Shown here: in pieces, positions 45,318 to 53,846 of the stretch
Layout of the letters: each line of letters begins with the position of its first letter
Position numbering within the stretch: the first letter of the stretch is position 1
Assembly (NCBI RefSeq): GCF_000009265.1
Contig: NC_008380.1
Coordinates: forward strand, 1,679,501 to 1,743,500
Direction: 5' to 3'
DNA from: Rhizobium johnstonii 3841
GTDB lineage: Bacteria; Pseudomonadota; Alphaproteobacteria; Rhizobiales; Rhizobiaceae
Length of the DNA stretch: 64,000 bases
Notes under the pieces: generated by a model
What the model saw: the letters and a program-made list of their open reading frames with translations, nothing else
Told to the model about the DNA's origin: nothing
The model's database searches: none
Translations under genes and position numbers: made by a program

Positions 45318-47674
45318 AGTCTTCTCTCGTGGCGATTTCAGCGGCAATCGTGGTGGCGACCCTCGTCACCGGGCTGAAAGATCGTGCCGCTCTGCAGGAA
45401 AAATTCGGCCTCGCGTCTGCCGGCAAGCCGGCGCCGGAGCTGATGATGATGGGCCGCATCAAGCCGACGGATGGTACTGCCGGCAATCCCGAATTCAATG
45501 CGGAACTCGTCGCCGAGAAGATAGAGGCGATCACTTCCCCGCCGCCAGCACCGGACACGTCCGAGCCGGATGCCGCCGCATCGCAGCCTGCTGCACCTCA
45601 GACGGCTGCTCCGCCGGCTCAGACGGTCGCCCAGCCGGCACCAGTCACACCCCCCATCGTTTCCGAGCCGCCGGCACCACAGCAGGCGGCCGCGGCGCCG
45701 CAGCCTGCCGTCGATGAAAGTGCACTTCGTTATTTCGCCAGCCGCGGCGACAAGGTGCGCCTGCAGGCCGAAATCTCCCGCCTTCAGGCGCTCTACCCCA
45801 ACTGGGTTCCCCCGGCCGATCCGCTCGCCGTGCCGCAGAATGGCGACAAGCAGCTCGAGGCCATGTGGCAGCTCTACTCGGATGGCCGCTATGCGGAGCT
45901 GCGCAAGGCCGTCGCCGACCGCCAGGCAGCCGATGCCGGATGGCAGCCGCCGGCCGATCTGCTCGACCGGCTCGACGTCGCCGAGGGCCGTGCCCGCCTC
46001 GTCAATGCTTCGGACCTCAAGCAATATGCGACTGTGGTCGATATCGCTGCTGCAACACCGAGCCTGCTAACCTGCAGCGAGATCGACGTTCTCTGGCGCG
46101 TCGCCGAAGCCTTCATCCAGACGGAGAGGGCGCAGCGCGGCCAGGACGCCTACACCTATATCCTGAAGAACTGTACCAATCCGGCCGAGCGGCAGGCGAC
46201 GGTCGAGAAGGCTTCGACGCTGCTTGCCTACCAGCCGATGCAGGCGCTGCTCGCGCTGGAGAGGCCTGCCGCAGACGGCAGCAAGGAATTCGATGCGATC
46301 CGCGATAACCTCGCCCGACGCTTCATGGCCGAGGGCGATGACGAACCGAATCTCGCCATCGCGCCCGATTATATTGCCCGCCTCGAAAAACTCGCCGAGA
46401 CGCAGGGGCTTGCCTCTGATGCGCTGCTGCTCGGCTGGTACCAGCTTCGCCGCAACAATGATGCCGATGCAGAGAAATGGTTCCGCGCCGCCCGAGCCAA
46501 GCAAGATTCGGCGGCCGCTTCGCAGGGGCTGGCGCTGGCGCTGATCGCCCGCAAGGCGCCTGAGGAAGCCGAGGACGTGATGTTCCGCTGGCGCGCCGAT
46601 TCTGACGATGCGACATCGACCTATCTCGCCGCTACCGCCAACCTGATGGCGTTGCAGCCGCCGGCCGATCTGGCCGAAGACGTGCTGCACCGCATCGCTG
46701 GCGAGGTCATCGCCCGGAAATATGTGCCGACGGCGCAGCAATTCGGCTGGTATGCCCGCTCCCTCAACCAGTTCCAGACCGCGGCGCGCTGGTTCGAGAC
46801 GGCGCTTGCCTGGAAACCCGATGACGAACCATCCGCCTATGGCCTTGTCATCACCCGCGAGCAACTGAGCGACCGCAAGGGCGTGCTCGACCTCCAGCGC
46901 GCCTGGGCCGGCCGGTCGAGCCGGATCACCAATCTCGAAGACACGTCCTCCTTGATGCCGAATGCCGTCACGCCGCCGCCGGCGAAGGGGACGCTTGCCG
47001 CACAGCAACCGGCTCAGCCGACGCAGCACCCCCCGGCCGAGCCGCTTCCGGCCGAGCGCCGCGTGATCCTGCAGCCGGGGTCGGAAGTGGTCGTTCGCGC
47101 GGCAAGACCATCTATGGAGACAGTGAACGTCCCACGCGGTCCGCGTCAGACGCGCGGCTGCTCGACGACCATCGATGCGGGGCAGCTTAAGCCGGCCGAC
47201 GCGCTGTCGCGCGGCTGGTGCCTGATGGATATCAACCGGCCGATGGAGGCGATCTCGGCCTTCGAGTCGGCATTGCAAAGCCCGTCCCGAAAGGTCCGTG
47301 AAGATGCAGCCTACGGCCAGAGCCTTGCCTATCTGCGCGCCGGCCTCTCTGGCAATGCCGCCGTCGCGGCCACCAAGGCGCCGCAGAACCGCCAGCGCGC
47401 CGCCGAGCTTCAGGTGGCGATCCTCGCCGACCGTGCGCTTTCGGCCTTCGACGCCGGGCGTTATCGCGAAACCCTCATCTATCTCGATCAGCGCGCCCAG
47501 CTGCAGCAGGAACGCATCGACCTGATGGTCCTGCGTGGCTACTGCTACCTCAATCTGAAAATGTACGGCGATGCGACCCGCATCTTCGAGGCCGCTGCCG
47601 CGACCGGCAGCCGTGATGCTGCGCGCGGTCTGGCCGACGTTAGAAACGTCACGCATCCCGACGTCAACGACTGA
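45308..47674 (+). CDS. TPR-containing protein of the cellulose operon
   Basis: The protein has 788 residues, starting at the GTG at 45308 (or the GTG at 45314). An N-terminal hydrophobic segment (LVAISAAIVVATLVTG) acts as signal or anchor. A Pro/Ala/Gln-rich stretch (about 75-140) precedes helical repeats of TPR/Sel1 style, such as LLLGWYQLRRNNDADAEKWF, AQQFGWYARSLNQFQTAARW and YGQSLAYLRAGLSGNAAVAA. There is no C-terminal beta-barrel as in BcsC, so it may be only the periplasmic scaffold part of a secretion route. It overlaps bcsZ and ends the operon; its exact role is unknown. Confidence 0.82.
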   Translation: MSVKSSLVAISAAIVVATLVTGLKDRAALQEKFGLASAGKPAPELMMMGRIKPTDGTAGNPEFNAELVAEKIEAITSPPPAPDTSEPDAAASQPAAPQTAAPPAQTVAQPAPVTPPIVSEPPAPQQAAAAPQPAVDESALRYFASRGDKVRLQAEISRLQALYPNWVPPADPLAVPQNGDKQLEAMWQLYSDGRYAELRKAVADRQAADAGWQPPADLLDRLDVAEGRARLVNASDLKQYATVVDIAAATPSLLTCSEIDVLWRVAEAFIQTERAQRGQDAYTYILKNCTNPAERQATVEKASTLLAYQPMQALLALERPAADGSKEFDAIRDNLARRFMAEGDDEPNLAIAPDYIARLEKLAETQGLASDALLLGWYQLRRNNDADAEKWFRAARAKQDSAAASQGLALALIARKAPEEAEDVMFRWRADSDDATSTYLAATANLMALQPPADLAEDVLHRIAGEVIARKYVPTAQQFGWYARSLNQFQTAARWFETALAWKPDDEPSAYGLVITREQLSDRKGVLDLQRAWAGRSSRITNLEDTSSLMPNAVTPPPAKGTLAAQQPAQPTQHPPAEPLPAERRVILQPGSEVVVRAARPSMETVNVPRGPRQTRGCSTTIDAGQLKPADALSRGWCLMDINRPMEAISAFESALQSPSRKVREDAAYGQSLAYLRAGLSGNAAVAATKAPQNRQRAAELQVAILADRALSAFDAGRYRETLIYLDQRAQLQQERIDLMVLRGYCYLNLKMYGDATRIFEAAAATGSRDAARGLADVRNVTHPDVND

Positions 47675-47720
47675 CGTTGACGCCGCCGCCGCTCTCCGTT
47701 ACTCGCCTGCGTAGCTTCAA

Positions 47721-47769
47721 AATGCTCCAGCGTCCTTTGCGCGTCTTCAAAGACGAGCGGCGCGCTGTG
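47721..47769 (+). repeat. Dispersed intergenic hairpin repeat (RIME-like), copy 5 (short)
   Basis: AATGCTCCAGCGTCCTTTGC then GCGTCTTCAAAGACGAGCGG CGCGCTGTGG matches the GC-rich half of the unit seen at 6160 and 36030. It lies in the gap between the cellulose operon and the HAD gene. Confidence 0.55.
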
Positions 47770-47789
47770 GACCCCGCAAGGAAACGCTC

Positions 47790-48458
47790 GTGCCCGCTCT
47801 CCATGATATCCTCGACAGGTCCTACGACGCTTTCCTTTTCGACATGGACGGAACGCTGCTGAATTCCATTGCCGTCGTCGAACGCGTCTGGAGCGAATGG
47901 GCAAGACGTCACGGCTTCGAGCCGGAAGTCTTCCTGAAGACGATCCATGGCATCCGCGCCTCCGACGTTATCCGCGGGCTCGGACTGCCCGGCGTCGATC
48001 CGGCCCATGAGGCGGATCTGCTGCTCGCCGAGGAGATGGAGGATGTCTCCGGCATCGTCGAGATCCCCGGCGCCGTCCGCTTCCTCTCCGCTATCGCTGA
48101 GGGCAGATGGGCAATCGTCACCTCGGCGCCGATCGAGCTCGCCAGGCGCCGCATGGCCGCCGCCGGCATCCCGATGCCGAAGGTCATCGTCAGCGGCCAA
48201 GAGGTCAAATCAGGCAAGCCCAGCCCCGAAGGTTATCTACTCGGTGCAAGCCGCCTCGGCGTCGACCCGAAAAAATGCCTCGTCTTCGAAGATGCCGTCG
48301 CCGGCATTCTCGCCGGCGAAGCTGCCGGCGCGGGCGTCACCGTCATCACCGAAACCCACGCCACGCCCTTCGAAACACCGCATTTTTCGATCGCCAACTA
48401 CCAGGCATGGCAGCCCCGCCAGACCGCCGAAGGCCGGCTGAAGCTCGCGGCGATCTGA
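47790..48458 (+). CDS. HAD-family phosphatase (beta-phosphoglucomutase-like)
   Basis: The protein has 222 residues from the GTG at 47790 (AAGGA upstream). The HAD motifs are DAFLFDMDGTLLNS (motif I with both Asp), VTSAP (motif II), KSGKPSPEGYLLGA (motif III Lys) and VFEDAVAGILAGEAAGAG (motif IV). The cap domain is of the C1 helical type (WSEWARRHGFEPEVFLKTIH). Such enzymes dephosphorylate small sugar phosphates; the sequence is close to the 2-deoxyglucose-6-phosphatase/glycerol-3-phosphatase (YfbT/GppA-like) group. It precedes a tRNA gene. Confidence 0.9.
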   Translation: MPALHDILDRSYDAFLFDMDGTLLNSIAVVERVWSEWARRHGFEPEVFLKTIHGIRASDVIRGLGLPGVDPAHEADLLLAEEMEDVSGIVEIPGAVRFLSAIAEGRWAIVTSAPIELARRRMAAAGIPMPKVIVSGQEVKSGKPSPEGYLLGASRLGVDPKKCLVFEDAVAGILAGEAAGAGVTVITETHATPFETPHFSIANYQAWQPRQTAEGRLKLAAI

Positions 48459-48556
48459 CCAATCGCGCAAACCGCCTCCTTTTTGTTGAAGGCAAGGTTT
48501 TTCCGCTTGCATTGCACGCGCTGAAAAACTAAACGAAGCAAGCCGTTTCGGCAGGT

Positions 48557-48633
<77 letters not shown>

Positions 48634-48821
48634 TTTATCCCCTTGAAATCCCAGTCAAAATGTTAGTTTTCGTCGTTCCGCTAGCGACGGAAAACGGAAC
48701 GAGGCATTGGCAGAAATGCTAAAACGGGAGCCGAACGTCCCGAACAAAAATGTCATTTGTTCATGGTGCAGGCGAGCTATAGCGCCGCCATTGCAAAGGG
48801 TGGTAGATCCTTCGACCGCCT

Positions 48822-49454
48822 TTAGTGCGGTTTCTGAGCGATCGCGATCATCGATTTCGCCAGCAGCGGAATCCTCCCGACATATTCGAAGTCGACGTCT
48901 TCGAAGCCTGTTTCGACGAGCAGCGTGCTGAGCGTTTCGGGAGACCAGAATTTGATATGGCCATGGTCTTTCAGAGGCATAAAGTGGTCGTCCATTTTTC
49001 CGCTCACGGCCAGAGCCAGATTTTTCCAGTAGCCGTGAAAAGGCGTCGATACGACCGCGATACCGCCAGGCTTCACCAAGTCGTAAATGGTCGTCGAGAA
49101 GGCCTTGGGATCATAGACATGTTCCACCACTTCAAGGCTGATCACCGCATCGAAGGTCCCATACCGGCTGGAAAGATCTTCGTAACCGGAACCGATTTCC
49201 AGTGGAAGATCGGGGTGGGCCGTTCTCGCTTTGGCGATGCCGTCCTTCGAGGGATCGACGCCGACGACGTCATACCCTTTTTCCGCAAGCACGGCGGCAG
49301 CACCGCCGGTGCCGCAACCGAGGTCGAAGACTGCCGTTTCTTTTGCCTCCTGGAAACTGTTCTCGAGAACATCGACAACGGCCGGCAGAATATAGGAATG
49401 GGCGGTCGCCGGTTTGGCGTGTATATAGGTAGTAGCGTCCAGTTCGATAGACAT
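48822..49454 (-). CDS. Class I SAM-dependent methyltransferase
   Basis: The protein has 210 residues from the ATG at 49454, preceded by a perfect AGGAGGT; the open frame to 49490 has no such site. The SAM-binding motif I is VFDLGCGTGGAAAVLAEKGY, motif II region ending in DVVGVDPS, and EVVEHVYDP and LVKPGGIAVVSTPFHGYWKN are typical of UbiG/Methyltransf_23 enzymes. The substrate is unknown (often a quinone or polysaccharide). It converges on the tRNA-Pro gene; a hairpin at 48666-48700 lies between them. Confidence 0.9.
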   Translation of the reverse strand: MSIELDATTYIHAKPATAHSYILPAVVDVLENSFQEAKETAVFDLGCGTGGAAAVLAEKGYDVVGVDPSKDGIAKARTAHPDLPLEIGSGYEDLSSRYGTFDAVISLEVVEHVYDPKAFSTTIYDLVKPGGIAVVSTPFHGYWKNLALAVSGKMDDHFMPLKDHGHIKFWSPETLSTLLVETGFEDVDFEYVGRIPLLAKSMIAIAQKPH

Positions 49455-49980
49455 TTTACCTCCTGAAAACCTGAAGAAGTGAGCCGCCAATGGTACGGCG
49501 GACTTTGACGGGAGTGTGGTGTCGTTGTGGTATTACGGTGATTAACGCCGAAGGCGTTCGTGGCGACTAAGCGTCACTGCCGATTGGCAGCACCGACAGC
49601 GCGAGACATTCTCCAGCACGCCCGACGGATCCCGAAGCTGATTGACAGGGTGCCCTGAAGATGCTGAAAACGGGCCGCGTTCAGCTTTGCCGCATTCTTG
49701 TGGTTCAAAGGGCCGCTGCATCCGGCTCCGCCGGTTTCGGCCATTTAAACTAAATAACGCGATGAAATACCCTTTGAAGGTGCATCGTAAATAAATCCTT
49801 TAGTTCTTTTTGGTACTGCCTCAGTTGGGAGAGGTGGTATTTGTTGCCTTTTATTAAGGTTATACCCAGTTTGGAAGTTAACAACCCAATTTTGGATTGA
49901 AAAAAACCTGAAGCCTCTTCGCATTCTCGTGAATATGTGTAGATTAACATTTATCCCTGTCACAGATAGCCTAGTCGAGC
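49455..49980. other. AT-rich gap with no confident gene
   Basis: The 526 bp upstream of the methyltransferase become clearly AT-rich from about 49740 to 49980. The only frame worth naming is minus-strand 49750-49950 (66 residues, MLIYTYSRECEEASGFFQSK...), which has an AGGG four bases before its ATG and helix-like content, but no known family. It is more likely non-coding. Candidate promoters for the small gene at 49981 lie here. Confidence 0.4.
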
Positions 49981-50202
49981 ATGGCAGATATGAAGCACAA
50001 TCTAACTTGCAGGCAGAGCCTCGCCAGCGCGTTCCAGGCTCTGTCGGACGAGGCCGTCAAAACCGGCTGGTCGGAAGGCGATGTCGCCCTCGCGCTTGCT
50101 GAACTCGCCGAGGAGCGGGTGATTGAGGTTACCGCCAAGGTGATCATGGAAGGCTCCGTCCATCCTCAGCTCATCGCTGCCGGCGGTGGACGCAACAGCT
50201 AA
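49981..50202 (+). CDS. Small conserved-type protein of unknown function
   Basis: The protein has 73 residues. It is mostly helical and acidic: SLASAFQALSDEAVKTGWSE, then DVALALAELAEERVIEVTAK. No domain, membrane segment or signal peptide is seen. GC content and codon use match the genome, unlike the AT-rich DNA before it. It converges on a DUF982 gene with a 5-bp gap, and such small genes often accompany each other in rhizobia. The function is unknown. Confidence 0.6.
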   Translation: MADMKHNLTCRQSLASAFQALSDEAVKTGWSEGDVALALAELAEERVIEVTAKVIMEGSVHPQLIAAGGGRNS

Positions 50203-50207
50203 CGATC

Positions 50208-50453
50208 TTACACCAGCAATCCCGCCGTTTTCGCTGCCGTGATGAAGGAAGCCTGTGCTGCGCGCGGGCTGCGCAGTCCGTCGAGCGCATCCAGGCAGTG
50301 CTGGCGCGCAACGCGATAATCGCGCCCACGCTTGCTCGGCCACCGCTTCAGATATTCGACAGCCTCCCAGACGGTGGAAACGATCAGGCTGCTGTTTCGA
50401 GAAACGACCCGAACGGGGGAGGGAAAGCGTTTTTCACTCACGTCTGCACTCAC
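50208..50453 (-). CDS. DUF982 domain protein
   Basis: The protein has 81 residues, a full DUF982 domain: FPSPVRVVSRNSSLIVSTVW, EAVEYLKRWPSKRGRDYRVA and RQHCLDALDGLRSPRAAQAS. This family is nearly confined to Rhizobiales, where many copies occur per genome; its function is unknown. The gene is convergent with the 73-residue gene and divergent from the next one. Confidence 0.88.
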   Translation of the reverse strand: MSADVSEKRFPSPVRVVSRNSSLIVSTVWEAVEYLKRWPSKRGRDYRVARQHCLDALDGLRSPRAAQASFITAAKTAGLLV

Positions 50454-50638
50454 TGATTCCTGCTACCAAACGCGGCCGGAACGCGCGGGATAAAATTTTG
50501 TTCCATAATTTTGTTCCCTAGAAATTTGCGTAGTTGCTAAAGTTCGGACCCTCGCGCATAATGACTTTATGGTCGGTTGCGGAGGGCGGCCGGCGATGCA
50601 AGCGTGGATGCGTTTGCCCTCGGAGGAAATGCGGCGTG

Positions 50639-50851
50639 ATGTTACGATCCTCAATTCATCCGCATGATTTACCGCTGTTTTCAGAAGATCTCGATCTGCT
50701 TTCGCAGGTCCTTGACAAGGTCTGCGACGAACGTGGCCTCGCCAGGACGACGCCGGAGGCCGAGCGGATCGGTGCGGTCATCATTCAGCTCTACAGGCAA
50801 GGCGTGAAGGACGGCAGCAAACTCGCCGACCTTGCAAAAACCTATCTTTAA
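50639..50851 (+). CDS. Small conserved-type protein of unknown function
   Basis: The protein has 70 residues from the ATG at 50639 (MLRSSIHPHDLPLFSEDLDL), with GGAGG 14-18 bases before; the frame is open to 50534, but the upstream residues look non-coding. The sequence is a compact helical unit: LSQVLDKVCDERGLARTTPE, AERIGAVIIQLYRQGVKDGS, KLADLAKTYL. Similar short proteins with the same core are common in Rhizobium genomes, to my recollection, without known function. Confidence 0.65.
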   Translation: MLRSSIHPHDLPLFSEDLDLLSQVLDKVCDERGLARTTPEAERIGAVIIQLYRQGVKDGSKLADLAKTYL

Positions 50852-50854
50852 AGA

Positions 50855-51004
50855 TCAGTTCTGCTCGATCGAGACACCGTTCTTGCCGATGCTCATCTCG
50901 ATGCCTTGCGGCTTGCTTTCCTCGTGGAAGATATAGGCGCCGAGGCCGATGACGGCGACGACAAGAACGCCGATGATGACGTAGAGACCATTGCTGCGGT
51001 TCAA
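50855..51004 (-). CDS. Small single-span membrane protein
   Basis: The protein has 49 residues from a TTG at 51004 to the TGA at 50855-50857. It reads as a short basic start (LNRSN), one hydrophobic segment of about 18 residues (LYVIIGVLVVAVIGLGAY) and a charged tail (HEESKPQGIEMSIGKNGVSI). GGGGGC lies 6-11 bases before the TTG. The clean one-span layout and the conserved-looking tail support a real gene; the start codon is uncommon. The stop is three bases from the convergent gene. Confidence 0.65.
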   Translation of the reverse strand: MNRSNGLYVIIGVLVVAVIGLGAYIFHEESKPQGIEMSIGKNGVSIEQN

Positions 51005-51010
51005 GAGACT

Positions 51011-51062
51011 GCCCCCGATATGTGATAGGCCCCGATATGTTATGAGCCCCGATATGTTATGG
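51011..51062. repeat. Three tandem copies of a 17-18-bp unit
   Basis: GCCCCGATATGTTATGA-type units occur at 51011-51028, 51029-51045 and 51046-51062 with one or two differences. They lie directly upstream of the small membrane-protein gene, so copy number could affect its expression. Confidence 0.75.
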
Positions 51063-51096
51063 GACCGTGAAACGTCCGGGCGAGCGATTGGTTCCG

Positions 51097-51390
51097 TCAG
51101 TCGTCGTTGGCGGCGTTGAGGTTTTCCGGCCGGATGCCGTCATCGCTGGAGGTGCGTGCGCGTAACCGGATGCCGGGGCCGCCTTCATCCTGATTGCCGC
51201 TGGAAAGGAAGATGATGCCGTGCGCCTCGAGCGTGCTGCGTACGTCGAACAGCGCGTGCGGCTCGCCGGCGAATTCGCCATTTTCCAGCGCCATCACAGT
51301 CTCGACCGGCAGGCCGCTGGCGGCGGCGAGCTCTTCGATGCTCATTCCAATCATGGCGCGCGCGCCGCGGATCTGCGTTGCTGTTATCAT
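51097..51390 (-). CDS. XRE-type helix-turn-helix protein
   Basis: The protein has 97 residues. The N-terminal HTH reads TATQIRGARAMIGMSIEELA, AASGLPVETVMALENGEFAG and the HTH is followed by EPHALFDVRSTLEAHGIIFL, the usual Cro/CI-like layout. The C-terminal tail (GIRLRARTSSDDGIRPENLN) is polar, without an effector domain. Such stand-alone XRE proteins occur widely in rhizobial chromosomes. Its targets are unknown. Confidence 0.85.
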   Translation of the reverse strand: MITATQIRGARAMIGMSIEELAAASGLPVETVMALENGEFAGEPHALFDVRSTLEAHGIIFLSSGNQDEGGPGIRLRARTSSDDGIRPENLNAANDD

Positions 51391-51463
51391 GATGGAAAAT
51401 CTAGCGCATTTCCAGCGCTTCTCAAGTGGCGGCGCTGCACGTTGGCTCTAAGGCACGCGCTCT

Positions 51464-52645
51464 TCAAACTTCCCTCAATTTGACACCAAATAGATCGTCA
51501 TGCATGCGCTCGACCGCGATCCCCATTCCTCCCATCAGGGCGGCGCGGTTCCCAAAGCGACTGATCTCGATGCGCGGCGGATAAGGCGTACAACGCGGCA
51601 GGAAACCGCGGATGGCGTTTACGAGTTCCGGTCTTGAGCCGATGCTGCCGCCGGTAATCACCAGTTCAGGATCGAGAGCCGCTCCGATAGCAGCAATAGC
51701 GACTGCAACCAGCCTTGCCGTCTCTTCGATGGCAGCCGCGGCGCTTGTTTCTCCTGCATTAAACGCGGCGAAAAGATCGGCCACGGTGGATGCGTTACGC
51801 CCGCCGAAACCGACGTAGCGGCGCAACATGGCGACGCTGCCGACCGCACTCTCAAAGGTTCCAAGCGTAAATCCACCAGGATCAAAAGCATCTCCGCCGA
51901 TCGGAAGATAGGCGATTTCGCCGGCCGCCCCACGCGCGCCGCGCAACAGAGTTCCGTTGGCGATGATGCCCATACCCACGCCCGTGCCGAGAGCAACGAA
52001 AGCAAAATTGCTGGTTTCGACACCGTGTCCCCGCCATCTCTCCCCTTGGGCGGCCAGGTTGACGTCATTTTCAACGATCACCGGTATCCCCATTCTGTCG
52101 CTGAAGACTTGCCGCAGATTGATTGCGTCGATACCGGGGATGCTTGGCGCTACGTTGATATGTCCGGTGGCCGGATCGAGCACACCGGGACTGCCTAGAA
52201 CGACCAGACGGAGTTTGTCGCCAGTCGTTCCGGCCGCAAACGCGAGTTCCACGATAAGATCGCTGAACTGATTGACGAGATGCATTCCGCCGCGCGGGTC
52301 GGTGGGTACTTTGGTTTCAGCAACCACGTTCCCCAACAGATCGCAAATAGCCGCAGCAATCTTGGTGCTCCCGAGATCGATAGAGACGGCCAGTCCCGCC
52401 CTGGCATTGATTTCATAGGTGATCGCATTCCGGCCCGGGCGACCATCGGTCTGCCCGACTGGTTTCAGCCATCCTTCATCTTCAAGGTCGCGCACGACAT
52501 CGGAAATCGTCTGCTTTGACAAGCCGGTCAGCTTGGCAATATCGGCGCGAGAGATCGACCCGTTCGCGAACACGGTTCGGATGACGGCATTGGTTGAAAT
52601 TTTTCGTGCGATCGGGGTCTGTGCGACAGAAGATGTCAGTGCCAT
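51464..52645 (-). CDS. ROK-family transcriptional regulator
   Basis: The protein has 393 residues. An N-terminal winged helix (ISRADIAKLTGLSKQTISDV, then VRDLEDEGWLKPVG) is joined to a ROK kinase-like domain: LAVSIDLGSTKIAAAICDLL (phosphate-1), VIVENDVNLAAQGE, VALGTGVGMGIIANGTLLRG, and GAAGEIAYLPIGG, where the usual zinc-binding cysteines (CxCGxxGC) are absent. Proteins such as NagC and XylR bind sugars or sugar phosphates here. It lies divergent from the sugar ABC operon, with a GNAT gene between, and two operator-like repeats stand in its upstream DNA. Confidence 0.9.
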   Translation of the reverse strand: MALTSSVAQTPIARKISTNAVIRTVFANGSISRADIAKLTGLSKQTISDVVRDLEDEGWLKPVGQTDGRPGRNAITYEINARAGLAVSIDLGSTKIAAAICDLLGNVVAETKVPTDPRGGMHLVNQFSDLIVELAFAAGTTGDKLRLVVLGSPGVLDPATGHINVAPSIPGIDAINLRQVFSDRMGIPVIVENDVNLAAQGERWRGHGVETSNFAFVALGTGVGMGIIANGTLLRGARGAAGEIAYLPIGGDAFDPGGFTLGTFESAVGSVAMLRRYVGFGGRNASTVADLFAAFNAGETSAAAAIEETARLVAVAIAAIGAALDPELVITGGSIGSRPELVNAIRGFLPRCTPYPPRIEISRFGNRAALMGGMGIAVERMHDDLFGVKLREV

Positions 52646-53055
52646 CCGGCTAGCTCAGTCCAATTAGTTCGGAGCGCATACTTAATGGCCGCGATATTAA
52701 GTCACAACTATCGCGACTAACCGGAATTCAATACATCGAAGCAGGTAATTTGTCTATGTCCTTGACAAATGGGAGGCCAGCTGTAGGCTTTGGATTAACG
52801 TGCGATGAAAATGCGCGATGAAATAAAGAGGGTCGATGAGAAGTATGCGCCATACCTATCGTCCGGTTAGCCGTGCGCCCGCCAAGATCGCCCAAAGAGG
52901 AACTGGCCTGGCTATTTCCTTTTTTGCGTGCCGCCTACTCCTTGAACCTGGCTGGCGAGGATTTTCTCATGATGAAGCCCTCGACTGATGGACAGCTTAT
53001 CGCGAAGCAGCCTGAGACACGGCCTTTCCATGGCTCGGAGAAACCAGGAAATGCT
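52646..53055. promoter_or_regulatory. ROK upstream region with two inverted repeats
   Basis: The 410 bp between the ROK gene and the acetyltransferase hold no supported gene. CTTAAT-N9-ATTAAG (52681-52701) and ATTTGTC-N9-GACAAAT (52748-52770) have the 21-23-bp symmetry of NagC/LacI-type operators, and the second contains TTGACA. A further CGCGATA/TATCGCG pair lies at 52690-52715. These are the likely ROK binding sites. Confidence 0.5.
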
Positions 53056-53670
53056 TCAACCCGATCCCTCATCGATCCGCATTGCGAAGGCGACGGAGCC
53101 ATCCTGCTCGAATTCGGAAAAGCCGAGGCGACGGTAGAAACCCCTGGCGCGTTCATTGTTTGGGTCGACCCCGAGATGCACGGCTCCGACCCCGTGGTTT
53201 CGAAGCGCTTGAAGCTCCGTGGCGATCATCCTGCGCCCCCAACCGCTTGCCTGAAGTCCGGGAAGGATGTTGATATGGAGATGCGCGGGATACTGGTCTT
53301 GAAGCCAAGCCGTTCCGCTGCGCGGATTTTGAATTCGTTCCATCACGTCGGCGTCGCGCGGACGGGTGGGTGCCAGTCCCGCAATCTGCTGGCGGACGAA
53401 CGGCCACCAGTTTGTCTGCAAGTCTCTGTCGAACCTGCTGGTGTCCGGCACCCCTACGACATAGCCGACCGGCCGGCCGTCCTGAACGAGAACAAAGGCA
53501 AAGTCCTTGGCGAATTTGAGGTAGGGTACCGACCAGATGTAGCCGGGCAGATGCGGGTCGCTATAAAGCGCGCTGGCATCCTCACCGCCATTCGCGGTTT
53601 TCAGGCAGATGTCGAAAAGGGCGTCGATATCCGCTTCAATCGCGGGGCGGATGAAGCAGCTGGTGTCCAT
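53056..53670 (-). CDS. GNAT-family N-acetyltransferase
   Basis: The protein has 204 residues from the ATG at 53670, with GGAGG ten bases before; the open frame to 53730 adds 20 basic residues of no family match. It starts FIRPAIEADIDALFDICLKT and has AFVLVQDGRPVGYVVGVPDT, then the acetyl-CoA loop region LPGLQASGWGRRMIATELQA (Q/RxxGxG type) and GFYRRLGFSEFEQDG. It resembles eukaryote-like GlcNAc or histone-type acetyltransferases of rhizobia; some close family members are annotated as beta-N-acetylglucosaminidase partners. The substrate is unknown. Confidence 0.88.
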   Translation of the reverse strand: MDTSCFIRPAIEADIDALFDICLKTANGGEDASALYSDPHLPGYIWSVPYLKFAKDFAFVLVQDGRPVGYVVGVPDTSRFDRDLQTNWWPFVRQQIAGLAPTRPRDADVMERIQNPRSGTAWLQDQYPAHLHINILPGLQASGWGRRMIATELQALRNHGVGAVHLGVDPNNERARGFYRRLGFSEFEQDGSVAFAMRIDEGSG

Positions 53671-53846
53671 CACTTTGCCACCTCCAGCGTGGCGCTTTGT
53701 CTTTTTAGGTCGCGAGCGGAGCGGATGCATTGACGATTACCTCAGATTCGCCAGCCAGGCAAAGCTCTGGGGGAAGAAAACGTTCGGCCGCAGCTTGGCG
53801 CAAGGCCTGAACGGGAGTGGAGAATAAACCAGATGAGGTGGAGCAG

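Noticed and set aside
46067..47656. A 529-residue frame opposite the TPR gene
   Set aside because: No domain; Arg-rich content of a shadow frame.
49750..49950. A 66-residue minus-strand protein in AT-rich DNA
   Set aside because: It has a possible ribosome site and helix-like content but no known family, so it is not called as a gene.
52873..53733. A 286-residue plus-strand frame
   Set aside because: Most of it is antisense to the acetyltransferase, which has clear GNAT motifs; the first 60 codons have no similarity.
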